Source: Alkaliphilus peptidifermentans DSM 18978
GTDB taxonomy: Bacteria; Bacillota; Clostridia; Peptostreptococcales; Natronincolaceae
NCBI RefSeq assembly: GCF_900101495.1
Contig: NZ_FMUS01000021.1
Location: 1-64,000 of the forward strand
Reading direction: 5' to 3'
DNA length: 64,000 bases
Shown: positions 9,182 through 18,284 of the stretch, in pieces
Numbering within the stretch: the first letter of the stretch is position 1
Layout: every line of letters starts with the position of its first letter
The notes under the pieces: generated by a model
The model's input: the letters and a program-made list of their open reading frames with translations, nothing else
Told to the model about the DNA's origin: nothing
The model's database searches: none
Translations under genes and position numbers: made by a program

Positions 9182-11323
9182 TTATTGAACCCCCTTTATA
9201 GTATTTAATAAATTCTGAATGATTTTATATCCCTTATCATCCTCCATAGACATGATGGATTCTGGATGAAATTGAACACCAAACATCATTTTTTTCTTGT
9301 CTTCAACTGCCATTACTATGCCATCATTGGTTTTTGCTGTAACCTCTAAATTATGAGGTACATATGAGGCATATAGAGAATGATACCGGCCAACCTTTAT
9401 TTTTTCTATGTTGTCAAAAATAACTGAATGAGAAGCTATTGTCAATTCCGATTGCTTTCCATGAACAGGGTAATCGAGGCATCCAAGGTCTCCACCATAA
9501 TATTCAACTATCCCCTGTAGACCTAGACATACTCCAAAGACTGGAATTTTCATTTCTTCACATAGCTTAATTGCTTCTGATATTCTATAATCTGATGGAG
9601 TGCCAGGACCCGGTGACAGTACAACCAAATCATATTTTCCTGCTTTGATAGCCTCTTTAGCTATAGTATGTCGTAAGGTTTTTACCCCACAGCCGGCCTG
9701 TCTGAAATAGCTTCCTAGAGTGTGGAGAAAGGAATCTTCATGATCAATAAATAGTACCTCTAGTCTTTTTTCATTGTCTTCTTTCCGATCTATAAATATT
9801 TCTTCTTCCTTTGTATCCACCTTTTCATCCTTCAGTACCTTCATTAGGGCAGCTGCCTTTACAATTGTTTCCTCCTCTTCTGCTTCAGGGTTGGAATCGT
9901 ATAGGACTGTTGCACCTACTCGTATACTTGCAATATTGCTCTTAATTCTTATGGTTCTAAGGGTAAGTCCTGTATTAATATTTCCGTCAAATCCGATGAA
10001 ACCAACAGCTCCACCATACCAGTCTCTGTTTGAAGCTTCATTTTCTTCAATCCATTCAATTGCGGCCTTTTTAGGTGCTCCTGTTACGGTAACTGCCCAC
10101 ATATGGGTCATAAAGGCATCTAATGAGTCGAGTTCTTCTTTTAAAATACCCTCTACATGATCGACTGTATGAATAAGATGGGAATACATTTCTATTTGAC
10201 GTCTTCCAATTACTTTAACGCTCCCAGGAACACAAATTCTTGATTTGTCATTTCTATCTACATCTGTGCACATGGTAAGCTCAGTTTCATCCTTATGAGA
10301 ATTCAAAAGCTCTCGGATACGTTCAGAATCTTCAATAGGATTTTTCCCTCTTTTAATTGTCCCTGATATAGGACAGGTTTCTATTCTTTTTCCTTCCACC
10401 CTTACATACATTTCCGGCGAAGCTCCAATTAGAGCTTCATCTCCCAGGTTGATTAAAAATCCATAGGGACTGGGATTGATTGTTACCAGTTGATTAAATA
10501 ACTCGGATAAGGTTTTTGTACAGTTTCTATGAAACTCATGGGAGGGTACAACCTCAAATAGATCTCCCCTTGCAAAATATTCCTTAGCATATTGAACTTT
10601 TTTTGAATAGTCTCCCCTCTTATATTCTGGTATATCACGTTTAACATTTATTTTGTTTTTTGGGGAATCTGCTGTTGATCTATCTTTTCCTTCTGTTGTT
10701 TTACCTTCAAACTTAAAATTGTACCTAAGCAAGTAACGTTCATTTTTTTGATGATCAACTATAAATATTTCATCTGGAATATATAAAACCATGTCCGGCT
10801 GATTTATATCTCTTTCTCTAGATAGAGGAATACTTTCAAATTGAAAAATAAGATCATAGCCGAATGCACCATAGAGACCTAAAAATCTATCCTCCTCTGT
10901 ATAAAAAGCTTCTCTTAAGGTTCTTATCAAGGAAAATACCGAAACCTGCCTGCTCCTTTCCTCTTCAGAAAAGACTTCCTCCATCTTGGTTATCTTCCCG
11001 TTGATTTTATTTTTTTCTCTATTGATGCCCTCTGTATAGCTCTCCCACTCTATAAATGAATAAATGTAATCTAAAAGCAGCTCCCCCTTTTCATTTAAGG
11101 CATTAATTTCAAACCTATCTCTATAGGTTTTTATTTCAACTGGAGGATTCACAAAGCCCATATCCCATCTTGTATATCTCCCTGGATACTCAAAGCTGCT
11201 GCAGAAATAGGCTCCCTTCGTAGTATTTAATTCATTAATGAGAAAATCCTTAAATGTAGCCTCTACAGACTTCCTCACAATCTGTATTTCAATTCCGCCC
11301 TTCCCCTTAAACAAGTTTTTCAT
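9182..11323 (-). CDS. trpE(G): fused anthranilate synthase (TrpE-TrpG)
   Basis: First committed enzyme of tryptophan synthesis, with both subunits in one 713-residue chain. Residues about 1-500 are the chorismate-binding TrpE part, including YPGRYTRWDMGF, GASPEMYVRV, CPISGTIKRG and VTGAPKKAA. After a short acidic linker rich in Lys and Glu, about 520-713 form the glutamine amidotransferase: LSPGPGTPSDY, FGVCLGLQG with the nucleophilic cysteine, and VQFHPESI with the histidine and glutamate. The N-terminal motif and the fused layout match the alphaproteobacterial-type TrpE(G) clade rather than the split Firmicute enzymes, so lateral origin is possible. The start follows AAAAGGAGG. Expression is governed by the upstream T-box. 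Confidence 0.95.
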   Translation of the reverse strand: MKNLFKGKGGIEIQIVRKSVEATFKDFLINELNTTKGAYFCSSFEYPGRYTRWDMGFVNPPVEIKTYRDRFEINALNEKGELLLDYIYSFIEWESYTEGINREKNKINGKITKMEEVFSEEERSRQVSVFSLIRTLREAFYTEEDRFLGLYGAFGYDLIFQFESIPLSRERDINQPDMVLYIPDEIFIVDHQKNERYLLRYNFKFEGKTTEGKDRSTADSPKNKINVKRDIPEYKRGDYSKKVQYAKEYFARGDLFEVVPSHEFHRNCTKTLSELFNQLVTINPSPYGFLINLGDEALIGASPEMYVRVEGKRIETCPISGTIKRGKNPIEDSERIRELLNSHKDETELTMCTDVDRNDKSRICVPGSVKVIGRRQIEMYSHLIHTVDHVEGILKEELDSLDAFMTHMWAVTVTGAPKKAAIEWIEENEASNRDWYGGAVGFIGFDGNINTGLTLRTIRIKSNIASIRVGATVLYDSNPEAEEEETIVKAAALMKVLKDEKVDTKEEEIFIDRKEDNEKRLEVLFIDHEDSFLHTLGSYFRQAGCGVKTLRHTIAKEAIKAGKYDLVVLSPGPGTPSDYRISEAIKLCEEMKIPVFGVCLGLQGIVEYYGGDLGCLDYPVHGKQSELTIASHSVIFDNIEKIKVGRYHSLYASYVPHNLEVTAKTNDGIVMAVEDKKKMMFGVQFHPESIMSMEDDKGYKIIQNLLNTIKGVQ

Positions 11324-11349
11324 TTTGATACTCCTCCTTTTATCAAAAA

Positions 11350-11625
11350 ATAAAAAAGCCCCTTATCCCTAACAAAAAGGGACAAGAGACCTATCTCCTG
11401 CGGTGCCACCCAAATTGGTATATTCCTATACCCACTTAAATCATGTACCATCATACATGTCCTAATGATAACGGGTAGGATTCCCGGCGACGCCTACTAT
11501 AGTGATTCGGATCGCACTCATGAGCCCATTCATCATAAACATCCCTGCCGCATTCTCACCAACCAGCGACTCTCTGTAGGTTTCAATTCATGACTACTCC
11601 TCTCAATCTTCGCTTTCAAATGATA
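11350..11625 (-). promoter_or_regulatory. tryptophan-specific T-box leader of the trp operon
   Basis: Read on the minus strand, the leader has the stem I elements AGAGAGTCGCTGG and GGTGAGAATG, a specifier region GAATGGGCTC whose TGG at 11526-11528 is the tryptophan codon, and the tRNA-acceptor-pairing T-box GGGTGGCACCGCAGG at about 11397-11412. A terminator stem (roughly GTCCCTTTTTG / TAGGGATAAGGGG, then a T run) ends about 25 bp before trpE(G). By family knowledge, uncharged tRNA-Trp stabilises the antiterminator. A TATAAT at 11642-11647 is the likely -10 element; I see no strong -35. The specifier assignment is inferred from position. Confidence 0.9.
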
Positions 11626-11746
11626 TTTTTAGTATCTTATCATTATAAGTTACTAAATGCAATATATTTTTGTCGACATTTTTTGATTTTTTCTTAAATA
11701 TTATGTTCTGTGGACAGTAGTCTCACTAGCTCCTTGCATGATTATT

Positions 11747-13483
11747 CTATACAGTCTTAAACCTAGCTATACTAGTCTGTAACTCTTCTGCCAGTTTAGC
11801 TAATGCTTCACTTGAATTGGATATCTCAGCCATTGAAGCCGTCTGTTCTTCAACTGATGCCGATGCTTCTTCTGTTCCTGCAGCATTCTCTTCTGCAATA
11901 GCTGAAAGGTTTTGGATAATATCTATTATTTCAGCCTTTCTATCCTCCATGATGAGTGCTGATTTTTCTAGTTCTTCAATTAATATTTTAGTTTTTATAA
12001 TAGATTCAGAAATTCCTTCAAACTTTACTCTTGTAGTTTCAACGCTTGCTGTTTGAGCAACAACTAGATTTGAAACCTCCTTCATTCTATCAACTGCATT
12101 TTCAGTTTTGCTGGTGAGGTCTTTAATTACTAATGATATCTCCTCTGTGAATAAATTAGATTGCTCGGCAAGCTTTCGTATCTCCTCTGCAACTACAGCA
12201 AAGCCCCTTCCCGATTCGCCTGCCCTTGCAGCTTCTATCGCTGCATTAAGGGCCAGGAGATTAGTTTGAGATGCAATGTTTTTTATCATAAGACTGGCAT
12301 TTTCTATTTTCTCAGCACTCTTATTGGTATTAACTATTGCTTCATAGATTTCTTTAGATGCGTTACTATTACTATCTGTTTTTTCAACTAAATCCTCTAA
12401 GGTTTCAAAGCCTTCATCCTTAAGCTTGATTACCTCATTGGCAGAAAGCATTAATTCCTTTTTATATTGTTGGTCCTTCTCAATCAATTGTCCCAGATCG
12501 CTTACCTTAGAAACACCCTGTTCTGTATCAACTGCTTGATCAGAGGCTCCTTTAGCTATTTCTTCAATAGTCTTAGCCACTTCTTCTGCAGCAATACTAG
12601 ATTCCTGTGTTGTAGCTGTCAATTTTTCTGAGGAAGCAGCTACTTTTTGCGATGCTTCAGAGACGTTTTCAACAAACATCCTAAGATTATAAGTAATCGC
12701 TTCAATAGATTTACCTAGGCTACCAATTTCATCTTCACGCTTTGTAATATTTTCAGTAATATCCTCTGTTATATCTAAATCAGCAATTTTCTCAGCGTAG
12801 CTAACTGCTTTAATAATTGGGTCAGCAATTTGTTTCCCTATAAAATATGTAATGGCTATTGAAACAACCATTCCAAACAATAAAATAAGAACAAAAGAAT
12901 TACGCAAAGTAATTAAATTATTGCTAATTAATGCTGCAGCCTCTTCTTTAGAAACTCCAACAAAAATAATGCCTACAGTATTACCGTTATTATCCGTAAT
13001 AGGATCATATGCTGTTAAATATGGCTTTCCTAATATATTTGCTTCACCAATATATGTATTTCCCTTTGACACTACTTCATAGGCTGGACTATCCTTACCT
13101 AGAAAGGTACCTACTGCCCTTGAACCATTATCAGTAATAATATTTGTGGTTATCCTTGTAAAGTCATCATCGCTTTTTACAAAAATAGTTGCAACATCTC
13201 CTAAGTCCTTCATTATAGCATCCACCATGTCAAACCTGCCTTCTATGGTTCTTCCATTTTCGTCGACTAGAGTACCTCCTGCATACTTAATTACTCCATA
13301 ATAATTTTCTACATATTGATTTGCTGCAGCAATATCCCCTGTTAGCTTTTCACTTAGTAATCTTTCTTCAAGATTCCTCATTCCTTCTGCTGCTTTATTA
13401 TAACCCCAAAAACTAATAACAGTTGTAATAAAAATTATTAGACAGGAAAAATATATAACTAATTTAGTCTTAATACTCCTCAT
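11747..13483 (-). CDS. methyl-accepting chemotaxis protein with extracellular Cache domain
   Basis: About 578 residues. An N-terminal membrane helix (about 8-28) is followed by a periplasmic-type single-Cache domain (about 35-180, with the motif [20 protein letters not shown]), a second membrane helix (about 193-213), a HAMP domain and a long coiled-coil signalling domain whose hairpin tip region contains [17 protein letters not shown] use the ATG at MRSIKTKL behind AAAGGGAGTGGA rather than the earlier reading. The Cache type commonly binds small carboxylates or amino acids; the ligand is unknown. The gene is monocistronic. Confidence 0.92.
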   Translation of the reverse strand: MRSIKTKLVIYFSCLIIFITTVISFWGYNKAAEGMRNLEERLLSEKLTGDIAAANQYVENYYGVIKYAGGTLVDENGRTIEGRFDMVDAIMKDLGDVATIFVKSDDDFTRITTNIITDNGSRAVGTFLGKDSPAYEVVSKGNTYIGEANILGKPYLTAYDPITDNNGNTVGIIFVGVSKEEAAALISNNLITLRNSFVLILLFGMVVSIAITYFIGKQIADPIIKAVSYAEKIADLDITEDITENITKREDEIGSLGKSIEAITYNLRMFVENVSEASQKVAASSEKLTATTQESSIAAEEVAKTIEEIAKGASDQAVDTEQGVSKVSDLGQLIEKDQQYKKELMLSANEVIKLKDEGFETLEDLVEKTDSNSNASKEIYEAIVNTNKSAEKIENASLMIKNIASQTNLLALNAAIEAARAGESGRGFAVVAEEIRKLAEQSNLFTEEISLVIKDLTSKTENAVDRMKEVSNLVVAQTASVETTRVKFEGISESIIKTKILIEELEKSALIMEDRKAEIIDIIQNLSAIAEENAAGTEEASASVEEQTASMAEISNSSEALAKLAEELQTSIARFKTV

Positions 13484-13612
13484 ATTATCCACTCCCTTTA
13501 TTAAATTTTTAACAAGTCCTTGTATTATCATTAATACCAATATTTCACCTTTTTAAAACACTATTTGATATATTATGACAAATTTCGATATAATAATTAT
13601 ATCCTAAAATGT

Positions 13613-13637
13613 AAAAAACAGCTATTGCCAATAGCTG
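13613..13637 (-). terminator. terminator of the nucleoside-recognition pair
   Basis: Read on the minus strand, an 8-9 bp stem (CAGCTATTG arms) with a tiny loop is followed by six T. It lies downstream of the 13703-14170 gene. Confidence 0.75.
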
Positions 13638-13702
13638 CTAACTTATCTATAATTTTCAATTAATTCTACAGAGGATTTTTTTATAAGCTACTGGTTTTAT
13701 TA

Positions 13703-14170
13703 TTAATTACTGTCAACTTGGTTTAATTCACTTAAATCACCCATTGGTATTCTCTTAGATAATACATATGTTAATATAAATGCAGCTATTATCCTTGTCC
13801 CCAGCAGAATAAAGCCATTGGCACCTACTGCAACAAAAATAAGAGTATCCTCAAAGACTGCATGACATGCTACTAAAAAAACAGTTATCAATGTTAAATC
13901 CCGTTTTGTAAGGTTACCTTCTTTGGCAGTTTGAATTATAACTCCTGCACCATATGAGAGTCCAAAAATAAGGCCTACCAAGAGGGGGAGCACCGATTCA
14001 TTAGATGTCTTGAATATTTTCGCAAGAAAGTTAAAGGGCTGAGTAATTTTATCTAGTACTTTGAAGTCTTTAAGAATTTGAAGTGCAATCATGATAGGGA
14101 TTATTATAATGGCTATCGAATAAACTGAGTTAATACTTCCAAATGCTGCTTCTCTTATAATATTAATCAT
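13703..14170 (-). CDS. nucleoside-recognition (Gate) domain membrane protein, SpmB-like half
   Basis: 155 residues with four to five hydrophobic helices. Motifs such as LPLLVGLIFGLSYGAGVI and ACHAVFEDTLIF are typical of the C-terminal half of Gate-domain proteins. It overlaps the preceding gene by four bases (ATGA-type coupling), so the two almost certainly form one complex. Family members include spore maturation proteins SpmA/SpmB and YjiG/YjiH-like pairs. The transported or sensed molecule is unknown, and I would not call it a sporulation gene on sequence alone. Confidence 0.7.
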   Translation of the reverse strand: MINIIREAAFGSINSVYSIAIIIIPIMIALQILKDFKVLDKITQPFNFLAKIFKTSNESVLPLLVGLIFGLSYGAGVIIQTAKEGNLTKRDLTLITVFLVACHAVFEDTLIFVAVGANGFILLGTRIIAAFILTYVLSKRIPMGDLSELNQVDSN

Positions 14171-14592
14171 AGAATTGCACCTATCCTTCCTATTACTACT
14201 CCTGAAGCTATAGCTAAGCCTATCCTAATGAGAACAACCTTCGTTACACTAATTCCTAATTTCTTAGAAACTGCTGTTTCTATTAATAATGAGTGAGAAA
14301 AAGAAAGCATCATAGCTATAACAGTAATTTCTAATGTTGTTAATTGAATTGCATTTATGGCGCCAACAGCAGCATACAAGTTAAGTATATTTCCTAATAC
14401 TAATATGATGGCAGCTTCACCAGGCAAATTAAAAATAGCCATCACTGGTCTAAATATATCTGCAATCCAGTTAATAACTGGTGTGTATTGTAAAAAGGTT
14501 ATTACAAAATAAACAGGAATTATAACCTTTGCAAGCATCCAGGTGGTTTCTATCCCCTTCTTAAATCCGATTTTTATAGAATTTACAAGCAT
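14167..14592 (-). CDS. nucleoside-recognition (Gate) domain membrane protein, SpmA-like half
   Basis: 141 residues with four to five membrane helices; contains VLGNILNLYAAVGAI and SFSHSLLIETAVSKKLG, the conserved Gate-domain elements. Start behind GAAAGGATG. It is the promoter-proximal member of the two-gene unit and overlaps the partner's start by four bases. The role is inferred only from the family: probably transport or sensing of a small polar molecule across the membrane. Confidence 0.7.
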   Translation of the reverse strand: MLVNSIKIGFKKGIETTWMLAKVIIPVYFVITFLQYTPVINWIADIFRPVMAIFNLPGEAAIILVLGNILNLYAAVGAINAIQLTTLEITVIAMMLSFSHSLLIETAVSKKLGISVTKVVLIRIGLAIASGVVIGRIGAIL

Positions 14593-14907
14593 AAATATTC
14601 ATCCTTTCAATCTGACGGTCTTTTTAGCAGCTATTAAAAACAACTAGTATTAGTATAACAGAGGTTCTTTCACTTCTCCATAGAAAAATAAATCAATTTC
14701 TTTTACAATATAAGCATGTTTATTTTTATTTGCAAGGCTTTCCTTCAATGACTTTAATATATTTAAAATTTGTACACAGTAAAAAAAGCTCTCAAAAGGA
14801 GGCCACTGAAAAAATCCCGGGTTGAGTCATTCTGAATGAAACAAAGTGGAATGATGTCAGTGTACTCCTAAAAAAGCCTTCTTGCTTTGTGAAACTTCAT
14901 ATAAAAT
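14593..14907. repeat. 315-bp intergenic region containing an imperfect inverted repeat
   Basis: No gene seen. Positions 14797-14809 (AGGAGGCCACTGA) pair with 14857-14869 (TCAGTGTACTCCT) except for two central bases, and an inner CATTC/GAATG pairing strengthens the structure. The core resembles the small, dispersed palindromic elements with TCATTCTGAATGAA-type sequence found in many Firmicute genomes. It could also act as a transcript end for livF, but no convincing T-run follows on the minus strand. Confidence 0.45.
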
Positions 14908-15621
14908 TTAGCTATGTTTAATTTTTCCAAGATATGATTCTAGGATGCTTCCATCCTTTAATAATTCTTTGGCATCACCTTGTTTTTTTATTTTTCCTTG
15001 TTCTAATACATAGGCCCTATCAGCAATAGAAAGTGCTTTATAGGCATTTTGCTCTACCAATAGAATTGTTTTATTCATTTTTTTTATATCTTCAATGATT
15101 TTGAATATTGTCTTTACTAAAAGTGGTGCTAAGCCCAAGGAAGGTTCGTCGAGCAAAATTAAGTTTGGATTACTCATAAGTCCTCTACCCATAGCCAGCA
15201 TCTGCTGTTCTCCTCCACTTAGTGTTCCTGCCATTTGATTAATTCTTTCTTGTAAACGAGGAAATAGATCATATACTGTATTTAAGTCTTCATCTATTTT
15301 CATTTTATCATTTCTTAAGTAGGCTCCCATCATCAAATTCTCTCTAACTGTTAAGTTAGCAAAGATCAATCTTCCCTCTGGAACCTGACAAATCCCTTGT
15401 TTTACAATATTATAGGGTGCTCTTGTTAGTCTTTTCCCTCTAAAAGTTATAACACCCTCCTTTGGCTTTACAGTTCCAGAAATAGCATTAAGAAGGGTTG
15501 ATTTACCAGCACCATTTGACCCTATTATTGAGACAATCTGTCCCTCTTCTACTTCTATGTTGATACCCTTTAGAGCATGAATACCTCCGTAATAAACATT
15601 TAAATTTTCTACCTTAAGCAA
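14908..15621 (-). CDS. livF: branched-chain amino acid type ABC transporter ATPase LivF
   Basis: About 237 residues. Walker A GSNGAGKST, signature LSGGEQQML, Walker B LILLDEPS, and the LivF-typical GICQVPEGRLIFANLTVREN. I assign a TTG start (the TTG of LLKVENLNVYYGG) about six bases behind GGAGGAGGAGG; it overlaps the end of livG by eight bases, and upstream readings lie wholly inside livG. Last gene of the liv operon. Substrate not fixed by sequence: Liv systems move branched-chain amino acids, but also other amino acids, urea or short amides. Confidence 0.93.
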   Translation of the reverse strand: MLKVENLNVYYGGIHALKGINIEVEEGQIVSIIGSNGAGKSTLLNAISGTVKPKEGVITFRGKRLTRAPYNIVKQGICQVPEGRLIFANLTVRENLMMGAYLRNDKMKIDEDLNTVYDLFPRLQERINQMAGTLSGGEQQMLAMGRGLMSNPNLILLDEPSLGLAPLLVKTIFKIIEDIKKMNKTILLVEQNAYKALSIADRAYVLEQGKIKKQGDAKELLKDGSILESYLGKIKHS

Positions 15622-16390
15622 GCGTAACCTCCTCCTCCCCAAGATAAGCTTCAATTACTACTGGATTTGTCTGAATTTCTTGTGCATTTCCTTCCGCCAG
15701 CTTTCTACCAAAGTTTAAAACAGCTATTTTGTCACATATGCCCATTATTAAATCCATATGATGCTCTATAACAAGAACCGTTAAATTAAACCTATCTCTA
15801 TTTTCCTTAATAAGCTCCATTAGTTTTATTGTCTCTTCAGGATTCATTCCTGCAGCGGGCTCATCTAAAAGTAAAAGTTTAGGTCTAAGGGCAAGGGCTC
15901 TTGCAATTTCAAGCCTTCTTTGGAGACCATAGGGTAGGTTTCCAGCAATTACATCTTTTCTATCGGCTAAACCCATTATTTCCAATAACTCATTAACCTG
16001 ACTATGGAGCTTCCTTTCTCCCACCTTAAATTTACGATTTCTAATGATTGCATCAAGAATTGTATATTTTGAATTATAGTGACACGCTGTTAGTATATTT
16101 TCATAGGTAGATAGTTTTTTGAAAAGCCTTATATTTTGAAATGTTCTTGTAATACCAATATCGGCTATCTGATAGGGTTGGAGTTTTGTTATTCTTTGTT
16201 TTTCAAATAGTATTTCACCCTCAGTGACCTGATAGATTCCTGTTATTAAGTTGAAAATAGTTGTTTTTCCAGCACCATTAGGACCAATCAGTCCATAAAT
16301 ACTATCCTTTTCAACATTAAAGTCTACATTACCCACCGCTGTTAATCCACCAAATTTCTTAGTAACATTTTTTATCTCGAGAATGTTCAT
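15614..16390 (-). CDS. livG: branched-chain amino acid type ABC transporter ATPase LivG
   Basis: 258 residues. Walker A GPNGAGKTT, the LivG hallmark GITRTFQNIRLF, signature region GNLPYGLQRRLEIARAL in place of a strict LSGGQ (normal for LivG), Walker B LLLLDEPAAGMNPEET, and H-loop LVIEHHMDLI. Its start overlaps the livM stop by four bases. Pairs with LivF to drive the permease. Confidence 0.94.
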   Translation of the reverse strand: MNILEIKNVTKKFGGLTAVGNVDFNVEKDSIYGLIGPNGAGKTTIFNLITGIYQVTEGEILFEKQRITKLQPYQIADIGITRTFQNIRLFKKLSTYENILTACHYNSKYTILDAIIRNRKFKVGERKLHSQVNELLEIMGLADRKDVIAGNLPYGLQRRLEIARALALRPKLLLLDEPAAGMNPEETIKLMELIKENRDRFNLTVLVIEHHMDLIMGICDKIAVLNFGRKLAEGNAQEIQTNPVVIEAYLGEEEVTLA

Positions 16391-17283
16391 TGTTTATCTC
16401 CCCCTAATGTTTTCTTAGTATTAAATATTGAAAAAATACGAGAGACAAGTTTTTTTATATTTCCATAGGTTATTTCATATCCACCCATCAAACCCTGTGG
16501 TCGTGTAATCATAATAAAAATAACTGCCATTCCATAGATTACTAATCTCCATTTTGCAAAGGCTCTTAATATCTCTGGTAAGGATGTTAATACTATAGCT
16601 CCAATTATACTTCCTGATATACTGCCTAAGCCCCCAAAAATTACAATGATGGTTAATTCAGTGGACTTAATTAGTTGGAACATTTTAGGCTGTATAAAGC
16701 CCGTATAATGGGCCAGGAGTCCACCTGCTACTCCCGCATAGGCTGCACTAATGGCAAGAGATGTCATCTTATATTTAAAAACATTTATACCAATAATTTG
16801 CGAGGCAAGTTCCTCTTCTCTAATAGCCTTCATATTTCTTCCATGCCTTGATCTGATTAAATTAACTAATATAACTACACCAATAATATTTAATATAAGA
16901 ACATTAGTTAAATTAGTGTATAGTGGTATACCTGGCCAGCCTCTAGCTCCACCAAAATATTGAACATTATCTAATATTAATCTTATGGCCTCACCGAAAC
17001 CTAAGGTTGCTATACAGAAGTAATCGCCCTTTAAGTTTAATGTCCATCTCCCTATAAACAAGCTGACCAAAGCAGCACCCATTGCCCCAATCATCAATGA
17101 AGGAATAAAGGGCAACCCAAATTTAATGCTCATGGAGGCTGTTACATAAGCCCCAATAGCCATAAATCCAGCATGTCCAAAGGAAAATAAGCCTGTAAAG
17201 CCAGTAAGTAGAGAAAGGCCAAGTACAGCTAATAAATTTATTCCCGACAATATAAGAATCCCTTTAACATAAAACCAGTCCAT
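16387..17283 (-). CDS. livM: branched-chain amino acid type ABC transporter permease LivM
   Basis: 298 residues with about eight to nine membrane helices. GLFSFGHAGFMAIGAY near the N-terminus and the cytoplasmic coupling motif SRHGRNMKAIREEELASQ are diagnostic for LivM. It follows livH by about 11 bp and overlaps livG by four bases. Forms the translocation pore with LivH. Confidence 0.93.
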   Translation of the reverse strand: MDWFYVKGILILSGINLLAVLGLSLLTGFTGLFSFGHAGFMAIGAYVTASMSIKFGLPFIPSLMIGAMGAALVSLFIGRWTLNLKGDYFCIATLGFGEAIRLILDNVQYFGGARGWPGIPLYTNLTNVLILNIIGVVILVNLIRSRHGRNMKAIREEELASQIIGINVFKYKMTSLAISAAYAGVAGGLLAHYTGFIQPKMFQLIKSTELTIIVIFGGLGSISGSIIGAIVLTSLPEILRAFAKWRLVIYGMAVIFIMITRPQGLMGGYEITYGNIKKLVSRIFSIFNTKKTLGGDKQ

Positions 17284-17294
17284 CCTGCCACCCC

Positions 17295-18173
17295 CTATGC
17301 CTTATCTTCAGTTACTTTACCCATTAACCCTCTAGGACGAAAAATAAGTATCAATATTAATAATACAAATGAGATAAGATCTCTATATTGTGAAGATATG
17401 TATCCTGCTGTTAATGTCTCTATCGTTCCAAGGAGTACAGATCCTATAACTGCTCCAGGAAGGCTCCCAAGTCCGCCAAAAACTGCTGCAATAAAGGACT
17501 TCATTGTAATAAATCCAATTTGTGGATATACAGTGTATTTCATTCCAAAAAGAACTCCAGCTATCCCTGCCAATAGCCCACCTAGCCCAAAAACTATAAA
17601 TATAATTCTATCTGTATTAACTCCCATTAGTACACTTGCCCTTCCACTATATGCCGTTGCACGGATTGCCATACCCGTTTTGGTTTTCTCTATAATGAAG
17701 ATTAAAACTGCTAAGCTAAAGGCAGAAACCCAAAACATAGTTAAATCTAATCTTCCAATTGATATACTACCAATGGTGTAGGGTGTTGCAGAAAAAACTC
17801 TAGGATATGTTCTAAAGTTAGGCCCTATAGTTGCAATGACTATATTTTCTAAAAAAATGGAAGCCCCCATTGCTGAAATAATAAAGTACAAAAAGGGTGC
17901 ATTTCTATTTCTCAAAGGCCGATATGCTACCCTCTCCAATACCACTGCCACCATAGCCGCCCCAACTGCAGCTAAAGCAAAAGCAATAATAAATGGTAAT
18001 TCTATAAGAGTCATTGCAAAAAAACCTAAATATGCACCGATCATTATAACTCCACCGTGGGCGAAATTACTAAAATTCATAATACTATAAACTAAAGAAT
18101 AACCTACCGCCATAAGGGCATAGACACTTCCGATAGATAATCCATTAATGACTTGCTGTAAAAAGGTAGCCAT
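17295..18173 (-). CDS. livH: branched-chain amino acid type ABC transporter permease LivH
   Basis: 292 residues, about eight membrane helices, with QQVINGLSIGSVYALMAVGY at the start and a C-terminal VLLILILIFRPRGLMG, both standard in LivH. The coupling motif KTGMAIRATA is present. The start is behind AAAGGGGG, 112 bp after the binding-protein gene; a strong hairpin sits in that gap. Confidence 0.93.
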   Translation of the reverse strand: MATFLQQVINGLSIGSVYALMAVGYSLVYSIMNFSNFAHGGVIMIGAYLGFFAMTLIELPFIIAFALAAVGAAMVAVVLERVAYRPLRNRNAPFLYFIISAMGASIFLENIVIATIGPNFRTYPRVFSATPYTIGSISIGRLDLTMFWVSAFSLAVLIFIIEKTKTGMAIRATAYSGRASVLMGVNTDRIIFIVFGLGGLLAGIAGVLFGMKYTVYPQIGFITMKSFIAAVFGGLGSLPGAVIGSVLLGTIETLTAGYISSQYRDLISFVLLILILIFRPRGLMGKVTEDKA

Positions 18174-18225
18174 AATATTCCCCCTTTGAAATAGCCTTCC
18201 TTTGCTTAAACTGTATAAAATAATT

Positions 18226-18260
18226 ATTGAACAGAGAAGGCTACCCCTTCTCTGTTCAAT
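18226..18260 (-). terminator. intercistronic hairpin between livK and livH
   Basis: Perfect 15-bp inverted repeat (arms 18226-18240 and 18246-18260) with a five-base loop. No clear T-run follows in the minus direction, so it is more likely an mRNA-stabilising or partial-termination element that keeps binding-protein expression above permease expression, as is common after periplasmic-binding-protein genes. Confidence 0.7.
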
Positions 18261-18284
18261 ACTAAATTAATGCATAACATCAAC

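Noticed and set aside
9774-10160. 128-codon plus-strand frame inside trpE(G)
   Set aside because: Antisense to strongly conserved coding sequence, Ser/Ile-rich composition, no ribosome binding site.
13703-14592. Calling the nucleoside-recognition pair spmA-spmB
   Set aside because: Gate-domain pairs occur in several unrelated systems and no sporulation genes are adjacent.
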